A model generated the notes under the pieces. The model was not told the origin of the DNA. It did not search any database and worked only from the letters and a program-made list of their open reading frames with translations. DNA of 26,410 bases from the IMG/VR virus record IMGVR_UViG_3300032288_000997, positions 1 to 26,410 of that record; one strand, given 5' to 3'. Of the stretch, positions 7,156 through 11,503 are shown one piece after another. A program made the translations under genes and the position numbers. The stretch comes from a virus. How positions within the stretch are numbered: the first letter of the stretch is position 1; the number at the start of each line of letters is the position of its first letter.

Positions 7156-7394
7156 CAAAAGTCCAGACGGTGAGTCGTCAGGGGTAACGTGACGGTGACG
7201 TAGGTATGCGCCTCGTCCATCGCCTCATCCGCTTGCTTGCACAGGTGCGTTTCGTAGTCGGCGGTCTGTCTGTCCACATAGACGGCAACGGGTTTGCCAT
7301 CGCAGACCATCACATGAACCACCGGGGGTCTTACCTGCGGGGCCACCGGCTCAACCCGCATTAGTTCCTCAAAGTATTTCTTACTCTGTCCCAT
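7155..7394 (-). CDS. hypothetical protein (79 aa), first gene of the long left operon
   Basis: Begins MGQSKKYFEELMRVEPVAP and has a small beta-rich core (VVHVMVCDGKPVAVYVD). No family is recognised. The ATG at 7394 is preferred because AAAGGGAG lies seven to eight bases upstream. An in-frame ATG at 7421 (MTFNERECN) sits right after the conserved leader and could be a short upstream-initiated form. This is the first gene after the promoter at 7477-7505 and heads the tightly packed operon running to the left edge. Confidence 0.65.
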   Translation of the reverse strand: MGQSKKYFEELMRVEPVAPQVRPPVVHVMVCDGKPVAVYVDRQTADYETHLCKQADEAMDEAHTYVTVTLPLTTHRLDF

Positions 7395-7417
7395 GTTGCA
7401 CTCCCTTTCGTTGAAAG

Positions 7418-7443
7418 TCATCTATCCCTGACACGTTGAATAG
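7418..7443. repeat. conserved intergenic repeat, copy 1
   Basis: One of four copies of a 24-27 base element, consensus TCATCCAACCCTGACACG followed by TTAAATAG (plus strand). This copy reads CTATCCC in place of CCAACCC and lies in the leader between the stem-loop and the first open frame. On the minus strand the TCAGGG part precedes an ATG. Confidence 0.7.
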
Positions 7444-7470
7444 CTGGGCGCTGAAGTCGCCTGCCCAACT
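7442..7470 (-). promoter_or_regulatory. 5' leader stem-loop at the start of the left operon
   Basis: An 8-base inverted repeat (7442-7449 with 7463-7470; AGTTGGGC pairs with GCCCAGCT, including one G-U) encloses a 13-base loop. It begins at the predicted transcript start. A paralogous hairpin with the same stem and loop lengths is at 8728-8756, with a compensatory change in the last pair. It could be an RNA stabiliser or an operator overlapping +1. Confidence 0.6.
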
Positions 7471-7476
7471 GCTTCT

Positions 7477-7505
7477 ATTGTAGCATAACTTGACAGTTAA
7501 GTCCA
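7477..7505 (-). promoter_or_regulatory. sigma70 promoter for the left operon
   Basis: On the minus strand the -10 box is TACAAT (7482-7477) preceded by TGC (extended -10). A 17-base spacer separates it from a weak -35 TGGACT (7505-7500). The predicted start is near 7470. It would drive the genes from 7394 leftward. Confidence 0.7.
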
Positions 7506-7523
7506 CTTGTTCGATTGACTTTT

Positions 7524-7880
7524 TTAATTAGTGTCTATGAGGTCATAAGGCACATCCACTTCATCCCCCAGCTTGCTCGCAACAAAACAGCGCATAGCTG
7601 CGATCAGGGGTGTGGGGCCATCATGCGGGATGTGTTGATTTCTGTACATGGCTTCCCACAAGGCAGGGCTTTGCGGTACAAGCTCAATCATCTCCCGCTC
7701 AATGAGCGGGCCACCGTGTGCCCAGTCGGTTGTGTACCGTCGCTCTACCGAGCAACCGCCACGTTGAAACACTCTCCCATCAAGTTCATATTCGCAGTCT
7801 CCATGCACGAAGCTAACACCCTCCGCAATTGACACCGCCCAATCAAGGGCCGCACCTGTCAGTTCACTTGTCTTGATCAT
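7524..7880 (-). CDS. ninX: NinX-like protein (DUF2591, 118 aa)
   Basis: The opening MIKTSELTGAALDWAVSIAE and the C-terminal GPTPLIAAMRCFVASKLGDE followed by VDVP are hallmarks of the NinX/DUF2591 family, found in the nin regions of lambdoid and other proteobacterial phages. The biochemical role of NinX is not established. A start at 7946 is possible, but the ATG at 7880 matches the family N-terminus and has GGAGAAAG before it. It overlaps the previous gene by 17 bases and is last in its small operon. Confidence 0.85.
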   Translation of the reverse strand: MIKTSELTGAALDWAVSIAEGVSFVHGDCEYELDGRVFQRGGCSVERRYTTDWAHGGPLIEREMIELVPQSPALWEAMYRNQHIPHDGPTPLIAAMRCFVASKLGDEVDVPYDLIDTN

Positions 7881-8046
7881 TTGCTTTCTCCTCAACGGAT
7901 TCAATGTCCCATGCGGCGTCCTCGTGCTTGTAGTCGCCATGCTCAATCACCTGCCACGCCATGTCCTCGGCTTGGTCGGCGTCCTCTGCCTCAACGGTCA
8001 GCACGATGTAACTTGTGCGGCGCAGTTCAACTTCAAAAGTTTTCAT
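7864..8046 (-). CDS. small DpnD/PcfM-like protein (60 aa)
   Basis: Reads MKTFEVELRRTSYIVLTVEA followed by the helix EDADQAEDMAWQVI and a C-terminal AAWDIESVEE strand. This strand-helix-strand build resembles DpnD/PcfM-like small phage proteins and the 59-residue protein at 4519-4698. The ATG at 8046 is chosen over 8079 because it gives an ATGA overlap and has a near-perfect GGAGGT signal. Confidence 0.7.
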   Translation of the reverse strand: MKTFEVELRRTSYIVLTVEAEDADQAEDMAWQVIEHGDYKHEDAAWDIESVEEKANDQDK

Positions 8047-8297
8047 TTCAATACCTCCGGTTTGTTTTGTTTCAGCCATGTCAATGTGAACTCATGCAGT
8101 CGGGTGATGTTCGTTGTCTCCGTGTAGTCATCGTTCCACTCAAGGTCGCCTATATGTTTATACCCATCCTCACGCTCATTTTTCTCACCCGTGAAGATGA
8201 ATACCTTGTTGCTGTCCGACCATGCGACATGGAAGTCAAGCACTTTGACCTCGATGGCGTTTTCGCCCTCCATCTCCCAAGGCTCTAGATAACGCAT
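8043..8297 (-). CDS. hypothetical protein (84 aa)
   Basis: Acidic, tryptophan-rich protein starting MRYLEPWEMEGENAIEVKVL, with alternating strands (VLDFHVAW, KVFIFTG) suggesting a small beta sheet and an ending helix (RLHEFTLTWLKQN). No family is recognised. AAAGGGATAGG precedes the ATG, and the stop overlaps the next start by four bases. Confidence 0.7.
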   Translation of the reverse strand: MRYLEPWEMEGENAIEVKVLDFHVAWSDSNKVFIFTGEKNEREDGYKHIGDLEWNDDYTETTNITRLHEFTLTWLKQNKPEVLK

Positions 8298-8311
8298 AAC
8301 CTATCCCTTTC

Positions 8312-8686
8312 TTACAAGATGTTGTATCCCTTGAGCCAGCGCCGCGCGTCCTTACCGGGACGGACGATGGTCAATCCGCTGAACTGTGCGTCAGGGGTGT
8401 CTAACCCGCTGTCGTCTTCAAACTCTAGTGAGCCGTCAATGTCGAAGTCAGGGTCGACTGTGTTTGCGTTAAAGCATCGGGCCTCGCTGAAGTCCGCAAG
8501 CTCCTGATCCGTTGCCAGCGTGTTGATGCAGTTGTCTTGCGGTTCCAAGTTGGCAATCGGCGCCGTCCCGGTCACAACGCGCCGTGCCTTGGCAAGCTCA
8601 CGCCTGTAGGTGGGCGAAATGACGAAATGGATTGCGGTGGGGGGCAATGTGTTCCCGATGGGTTTTAGCAGTAGCTTTTGCTTCAT
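8312..8686 (-). CDS. hypothetical protein (124 aa), first gene of the ninX operon
   Basis: Begins MKQKLLLKPIGNTLPPTAIH. The middle is acidic (DPDFDIDGSLEFEDDSGLD) and probably flexible, and the end is basic (GKDARRWLKGYNIL). No family is recognised. The ATG at 8686 has GAGGAAACG upstream. An in-frame ATG at 8707 (MTFEETI) directly follows the conserved leader, as at the 7421/7394 pair. It is the first gene after the promoter at 8763-8791. Confidence 0.65.
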   Translation of the reverse strand: MKQKLLLKPIGNTLPPTAIHFVISPTYRRELAKARRVVTGTAPIANLEPQDNCINTLATDQELADFSEARCFNANTVDPDFDIDGSLEFEDDSGLDTPDAQFSGLTIVRPGKDARRWLKGYNIL

Positions 8687-8703
8687 GATCGTTTCCTCAA
8701 AAG

Positions 8704-8729
8704 TCATCCAACCCTGACATCTAAATTAG
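8704..8729. repeat. conserved intergenic repeat, copy 2
   Basis: Reads TCATCCAACCCTGACA then the diverged TCTAAATTAG. It sits between the leader stem-loop and the ATG at 8707, in the same relative position as copy 1. Confidence 0.65.
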
Positions 8730-8756
8730 CTGGGAAGCAGGGTTATATTCCCAACT
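8728..8756 (-). promoter_or_regulatory. 5' leader stem-loop of the ninX operon
   Basis: An 8-base inverted repeat (8728-8735 with 8749-8756; AGTTGGGA pairs with TCCCAGCT, one G-U) encloses a 13-base loop. It begins at the predicted +1. Relative to the copy at 7442-7470 the last stem pair changes from C-G to A-U, so pairing is kept while the loop sequence differs. Confidence 0.6.
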
Positions 8757-8762
8757 GATTCC

Positions 8763-8791
8763 ATTATACATTTATTAGAAGGTTAAGTCTC
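8763..8791 (-). promoter_or_regulatory. sigma70 promoter for the ninX operon
   Basis: A perfect TATAAT -10 (8768-8763, minus strand) is followed by GGAATCAGTTGGG. The -35 at 17 bases is the poor GAGACT (8791-8786). GACTTAAC in this region is shared with the promoter at 7477-7505. The predicted start is near 8756. Confidence 0.7.
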
Positions 8792-8794
8792 GTC

Positions 8795-8803
8795 TGTGGA
8801 TAA
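8795..8803 (-). promoter_or_regulatory. DnaA box
   Basis: TGTGGATAA on the plus strand is the exact complement of TTATCCACA, the high-affinity DnaA box. It lies just upstream of the ninX-operon promoter. Confidence 0.55.
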
Positions 8804-8871
8804 CTTTCTCAACTAGGGCGTCAGGGTAGGGTGAAGGCTAGTGTAAAGTTTGGGTTGGAACTGGAACGAAA

Positions 8872-8892
8872 AATTGGAATCGCTGGAATCGG
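8872..8892 (+). repeat. 21-base direct repeat, left copy
   Basis: The element AATTGGAATCGCTGGAATCG, plus one further G, is identical to 9377-9397. Each copy holds two TGGAATCG units nine bases apart, like an iteron pair. Confidence 0.75.
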
Positions 8893-8928
8893 AAATGTGC
8901 TGAAGAAGGTATTCAAAAACAATAGAAA

Positions 8929-8955
8929 TACTCTACTAGTAGTAGTAGTAGAGTA
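8929..8955. repeat. short perfect inverted repeat
   Basis: TACTCTACTA (8929-8938) and TAGTAGAGTA (8946-8955) are perfect complements around GTAGTAG, itself part of a TAG trinucleotide run. It could form a cruciform or hairpin within the candidate origin. Confidence 0.7.
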
Positions 8956-8959
8956 CTAT

Positions 8960-9130
8960 AAATTCCAGAATTCCAAGGATTCCAAGCTAAAAAAAGGACA
9001 AAGCTGGTTGAGTGCTTATGTGCTGTGTTTGGGGGTGCTTGATTTTGCACCTCGCGTTCCTTCCTTGCCTTCTCAAAAGATGTGCTCGGCAAACCCTTTG
9101 TCCTTTTGAAAAGCTGGAATTCTGGAATTT
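8960..9130. repeat. long interrupted inverted repeat
   Basis: The arm 8960-8975 (AAATTCCAGAATTCCA) is exactly complementary to 9115-9130, and 8992-9003 (AAAAGGACAAAG) to 9096-9107. An AGCT also pairs between these blocks. The arms flank a 92-base loop. This suggests a long stem in RNA or single-stranded DNA. Confidence 0.75.
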
Positions 9131-9137
9131 CCACAGG

Positions 9138-9146
9138 TTATCCACA
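9138..9146 (+). promoter_or_regulatory. DnaA box
   Basis: A perfect TTATCCACA. A related TTTCCACAGG sits about ten bases earlier, giving a tandem TTTCCACAGG / TTATCCACAGG pair. Confidence 0.55.
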
Positions 9147-9376
9147 GGCTAAGTCCTTGATTTTAAACAGGAAAACGACGATTCCAGAAAAAATTCCAGT
9201 TTGGAACAAACTTTACAAACTTGGAATTTTTGTAGTACTTTTGTTTATTTCGACTTGGAATCGGTTGGAATCAAAAACCCGAAAAGTTCTTCTACGCAAT
9301 CACGAAAAAGAACTTGGCGCTTTTCGATTCCAACTATTTCAACTCAGTTCCAGCTTGATTGGAACTTGGAATTGGC

Positions 9377-9397
9377 AATTGGAATCGCTGGAATCGG
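9377..9397 (+). repeat. 21-base direct repeat, right copy
   Basis: Identical over 21 bases to 8872-8892. Together the two copies bracket the TGGAAT-rich segment. Confidence 0.75.
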
Positions 9398-9407
9398 GAA
9401 GAGGAAA

Positions 9408-9434
9408 TCATCCAACCCTGACACGCTAAATAAG
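9408..9434. repeat. conserved intergenic repeat, copy 3
   Basis: Reads TCATCCAACCCTGACACG then CTAAATAAG. Unlike the other copies it has no obvious -10 box or gene close by on its left; it borders the TGGAAT-rich region. Confidence 0.7.
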
Positions 9435-9463
9435 AGTCTAGCCATGCGGGGCCATGCGTCTGC

Positions 9464-9490
9464 GCTCACGCCCACGCCCACGCCCACGCG
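9464..9490. repeat. CACGCC hexamer tandem repeat
   Basis: Three to four copies of CACGCC in a row, followed by CACGCGG. The paralogous intergenic cassette near 10390 has only CACGCTCACGCGG, so this copy appears to have expanded. Confidence 0.65.
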
Positions 9491-9539
9491 GTCATACACG
9501 CACGCGCCGACAAATAACTGGTATCAAAAATCGCGGACG

Positions 9540-9570
9540 AAAAAAAAACCCGGAGCCTTTCGGCTCCGGG
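9540..9570 (-). terminator. Rho-independent terminator after the 229-residue gene
   Basis: On the minus strand, CCCGGAGCC pairs with GGCTCCGGG across a GAAA tetraloop and is followed by about nine T residues. It lies about 20 bases after the stop codon at 9589. Confidence 0.9.
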
Positions 9571-9588
9571 CTAATCATCACTCAGTCA

Positions 9589-10278
9589 TCAAGCGTTATA
9601 TGCTTTCCAGAAAGCGGCTCTTGCTGTGCGGAAGCGGACTGGATCGGCGGTCTCATCACCCTTATTTTGTTTTACTTTTACTGACTTGTCCCACGCATCG
9701 AATACCTTATTTGCAGATTCGATAAAGTTTAACGTGGTGCGAGTCTTTTTCTCGCCGGACTGCTCACGCAGGATATCGCGCACCGCTGACTCCAAATCCT
9801 TATTTTTATTGGACTCATACCCGCGCCACTTCGTGCGCCACTCTTTGACCACCTTATGCTGTTCCGGGTCATCCTTCGCAAGCCTGCCAAATTCCTGCTG
9901 AGATATCCCTGATGCAACATACACGCTGACAATCTGGACTTCCCGCTTTTCTTTTCGTGCGGCCTCGAATTTTTCCGCATGGTCAGCATCCAGACTGTTT
10001 GTCAGTTTTAGCCATGCCCCTGTATCTTTGCTGACAATGTAGTAATCCTGCCCCTGCTTTTCGTGAAAGCGTAGTTTGTAACCCTCGGCCAAATCATTGC
10101 GAATCTCTTTATGAGAATTAACGACAGGCTCTGAGACAAATTCAGGATACTGAAGCATATACATTGCGATACTACGGATTGACTCTCCGATTCGGGCTAG
10201 TTTATAACCCGCATCTTTGAGGCTAGTAGGCTCGGAAAATTCAATAGCCGAGAGAGGCTTTTCTGTCTTTACTTTCAT
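9589..10278 (-). CDS. hypothetical phage protein (229 aa) next to the candidate origin
   Basis: Soluble, charged protein that I do not recognise. The N-terminal third holds a helix around IGESIRSIAMYMLQYPEF. The middle has a strand pair YKLRFHEKQGQDYYIVSKDT, and the C-terminal half is rich in lysine, arginine and helices (KEWRTKWRGYESNKNKD). The basic C-terminus and the position next to the iteron-like region would suit a DNA-binding replication protein, but no known motif supports this. GGAG lies ten bases before the ATG. It has its own promoter and terminator. Confidence 0.75.
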   Translation of the reverse strand: MKVKTEKPLSAIEFSEPTSLKDAGYKLARIGESIRSIAMYMLQYPEFVSEPVVNSHKEIRNDLAEGYKLRFHEKQGQDYYIVSKDTGAWLKLTNSLDADHAEKFEAARKEKREVQIVSVYVASGISQQEFGRLAKDDPEQHKVVKEWRTKWRGYESNKNKDLESAVRDILREQSGEKKTRTTLNFIESANKVFDAWDKSVKVKQNKGDETADPVRFRTARAAFWKAYNA

Positions 10279-10307
10279 TTTTCATTACTCCAATGAAGTT
10301 TTACAAA

Positions 10308-10335
10308 ATACGCCAAACGGGATTGTCTGGCGTAT
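10308..10335 (-). promoter_or_regulatory. 5' leader stem-loop before the 229-residue gene
   Basis: ATACGCCA (10308-10315) and TGGCGTAT (10328-10335) are a perfect 8-base inverted repeat around a 12-base loop. The outer edge lies within a few bases of the predicted transcript start. It may act as an operator or as a 5'-terminal RNA hairpin. Confidence 0.6.
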
Positions 10336-10339
10336 GGTT

Positions 10340-10345
10340 ATTATA
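10340..10345 (-). promoter_or_regulatory. -10 box of the promoter for the 229-residue gene
   Basis: Perfect TATAAT on the minus strand. No good -35 hexamer is found at 16-18 bases; instead the conserved CTATTTAACGTGTCAGG element occupies that region. This may mean an activator-dependent promoter. Predicted start near 10333. Confidence 0.6.
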
Positions 10346-10350
10346 TGACG

Positions 10351-10375
10351 TCATCCAATCCTGACACGTTAAATA
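10351..10375. repeat. conserved intergenic repeat, copy 4
   Basis: Reads TCATCCAATCCTGACACG then TTAAATAG. It overlaps the -35 region of the promoter at 10340-10345, whereas copies 1 and 2 lie downstream of their promoters. Confidence 0.7.
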
Positions 10376-10445
10376 GTGCGTCAGGCCACGCTCACGCGGT
10401 CAGACTCGCGCGGCCACTAATAACTGGTATCAAACCACGGGGCAC

Positions 10446-10476
10446 AAAAAAACCGGGAGCCGTGTGGCTCCCGGTT
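10446..10476 (-). terminator. Rho-independent terminator after the 72-residue gene
   Basis: Minus strand: AACCGGGAGCC pairs with GGCTCCCGGTT around a four-base loop, with a run of seven T residues that includes the last two stem bases. It starts just past the stop at 10479 and closely resembles the terminator at 9540-9570. Confidence 0.9.
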
Positions 10477-10478
10477 GG

Positions 10479-10697
10479 TCAGAAATTGTCTGCGAAGAAT
10501 TTAAGCGGGTCGTCTGCGCAAAGGAAATCAAATTTATTGAACACGCCACTTTCCCCGCTGAGAGTGTCCGTAATAGTCACCTTGTTGTCTGGCCAATATT
10601 TGACCGCCAACCCGCAACCTTTGGCTTGAAATTCTCTTTCGGCCATATATTCTTCCGTGTGCAGGCTTACATCAAGTCCTCTATCTCTAGTATTCAC
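10479..10697 (-). CDS. hypothetical protein (72 aa), GTG start
   Basis: The product starts (M)NTRDRGLDVSLHTEEYMAE and contains KVTITDTLSG and a hydrophobic end PLKFFADNF. No family is recognised. The start codon is GTG at 10697, with GAAAGGAAAG eight bases upstream. The hairpin at 10717-10735 separates it from the upstream gene and may attenuate read-through into it. Confidence 0.65.
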   Translation of the reverse strand: MNTRDRGLDVSLHTEEYMAEREFQAKGCGLAVKYWPDNKVTITDTLSGESGVFNKFDFLCADDPLKFFADNF

Positions 10698-10710
10698 GGT
10701 GCTTTCCTTT

Positions 10711-10735
10711 CAAAATGGGGGGCGCTTGGCCCCCC
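10711..10735 (-). terminator. terminator- or attenuator-like hairpin
   Basis: Minus strand: a 7-base GC-only stem (GGGGGGC with GCCCCCC) and five-base loop followed by ATTTTG. The T tract is short, so termination may be partial. Confidence 0.55.
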
Positions 10736-10747
10736 GGTTGGTTTAGA

Positions 10748-11185
10748 TTAATTGCAGACAATCATGTATTTGGGGCGCTCTACATGCTCGACACCCACTT
10801 GGACTCGCTGGCAAGCCCCGCTATCCTCATCAGCGTAAGCCCAGACATTTACCCTTGTGTCTTCCACGTTGTAGACATAATCCCGATTCAGGCATTCCGC
10901 CGTTTCCCGTGTTTCCTTGCACTCCCCCATGTTTTCGAGGGTATTCAGAAGCATGGTCAATTCCATGCTCTTGAATCCCGGCAGATTGCGCATCGTAATG
11001 TAGATGTGCCCGCCTGTAGATACATGGATGTGGTCATCGTCACGCAAACATTTAACCAGCTTGCTGACGATGCGACCCAGAGTCCTACGATTGCCCTTGA
11101 GCTTCTGTACGTCACCTTGCATCATTTTGACGTTTTGCTTTGCGTCAGCCAATGCCTTGTTCAGGATTTCAGTAGTACGTTTCAT
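10748..11185 (-). CDS. hypothetical coiled-coil protein (145 aa)
   Basis: Starts MKRTTEILNKALADAKQNVK and continues as a lysine-rich helix to about residue 45, probably a coiled coil. A beta-rich domain with HIHVSTGGHIYITMRNLP follows, and several strands lie near the end (RVNVWAYADED). No family is recognised. An in-frame ATG at 11221 is possible, but it would lie inside the predicted leader hairpin, and the ATG at 11185 has GAGGAAAC before it. It is the first leftward gene after the divergent control region. Confidence 0.7.
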   Translation of the reverse strand: MKRTTEILNKALADAKQNVKMMQGDVQKLKGNRRTLGRIVSKLVKCLRDDDHIHVSTGGHIYITMRNLPGFKSMELTMLLNTLENMGECKETRETAECLNRDYVYNVEDTRVNVWAYADEDSGACQRVQVGVEHVERPKYMIVCN

Positions 11186-11210
11186 TTTGTTTCCTCTATT
11201 GAGAGAATTG

Positions 11211-11228
11211 CCGAACAACATCGTCCGG
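11211..11228 (-). promoter_or_regulatory. 5' leader stem-loop of the first leftward gene
   Basis: CCGGAC and GTTCGG (minus strand) pair over six bases including one G-U, with a six-base loop. The stem begins one base after the predicted transcript start at about 11229, as in the other leftward leaders. Confidence 0.5.
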
Positions 11229-11235
11229 TAAACAA

Positions 11236-11263
11236 ATTATAGGGGATATCCCTTTTCTGACGA
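11236..11263 (-). promoter_or_regulatory. sigma70 promoter with palindrome, leftward
   Basis: Perfect TATAAT (11241-11236) with TCGTCA (11263-11258) as -35 at 16 bases. The spacer holds a perfect 10-base palindrome GGGATATCCC, which could be a repressor site. Confidence 0.65.
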
Positions 11264-11380
11264 ATTATCGCCCCCTGAGCGACCCCCACCCCCCAGATCG
11301 CCAAATGGGTCCCCCCGCGTCCCCTATCAGTATGATTTGCACAAATCACCACCCCATTTCCCAAACTCCCCCCCCCTCCC
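11264..11380. other. C-rich intergenic segment with G-quadruplex potential on the minus strand
   Basis: No gene is supported. Runs of 4-9 cytosines occur repeatedly (11272-11293, 11311-11324, 11352-11380). On the minus strand these give four or more closely spaced G runs. A 14-base palindrome GATTTGCACAAATC lies at 11334-11347. Confidence 0.5.
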
Positions 11381-11381
11381 C

Positions 11382-11401
11382 TACTGTTTTTCCATACAGT
11401 A
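11382..11401. promoter_or_regulatory. LexA (SOS) box
   Basis: TACTGTTTTTCCATACAGTA matches the E. coli consensus TACTG-N10-CAGTA and the core CTGT-N8-ACAG exactly. It lies between the divergent promoters, 62 bases before the predicted rightward -35. Host LexA could repress one or both arms here. Confidence 0.65.
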
Positions 11402-11461
11402 TTGTGTAACTCCGACTTTTCCAACCCACCCCCATAGGAGTCCCAACCTCCTCTAAAATTT

Positions 11462-11491
11462 TTTGCACACTGCAAATTTTTCTGATACATT
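11462..11491 (+). promoter_or_regulatory. candidate rightward promoter for the terminase/head genes
   Basis: TTGCAC (11463-11468) and TACATT (11486-11491) are separated by 17 bases. A TTTGCA/TGCAAA inverted repeat (11462-11476) covers the -35. The predicted start near 11498 leaves only about six bases before the ATG at 11504. The match to consensus is modest. Confidence 0.45.
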
Positions 11492-11503
11492 CGCGCTCAT
11501 CTC

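Larger units (their letters stand above)
8792..9407. other. gene-free candidate replication origin or protein-binding locus
   Basis: No convincing gene lies here. The segment has 16 copies of TGGAAT or its complement ATTCCA between 8875 and 9394 in both orientations. A 21-base direct repeat occurs at both ends (8872-8892 and 9377-9397). Two perfect DnaA boxes, a long inverted repeat and a short AT-rich hairpin are also present. Iteron-like repeats plus DnaA boxes in a gene-free stretch suggest an origin. A partition or packaging site is also possible. Confidence 0.5.

Noticed and set aside
8831-9134. Open frames on both strands in the TGGAAT-rich segment (92 aa plus, 73 aa minus)
   Set aside because: No good ribosome-binding site, no family resemblance, and composition dominated by the repeats. 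The frames are better explained as chance openings in a non-coding region.
9082-9725. Rightward open frames of 115 and 174 aa crossing the repeat region
   Set aside because: They run through the terminator and the CACGCC repeats and into the antisense of the 229-residue gene. Products are low in normal protein character.
7418-10375. CRISPR array
   Set aside because: The four repeat copies are 0.7-1.3 kb apart with genes between them, not regularly spaced with short spacers, and no cas genes are seen.
11182-11490. Leftward 102-aa open frame in the divergent control region
   Set aside because: It is built from the C-rich tracts (glycine-rich product), crosses the promoters and the SOS box, and ends inside the leader of the next gene.
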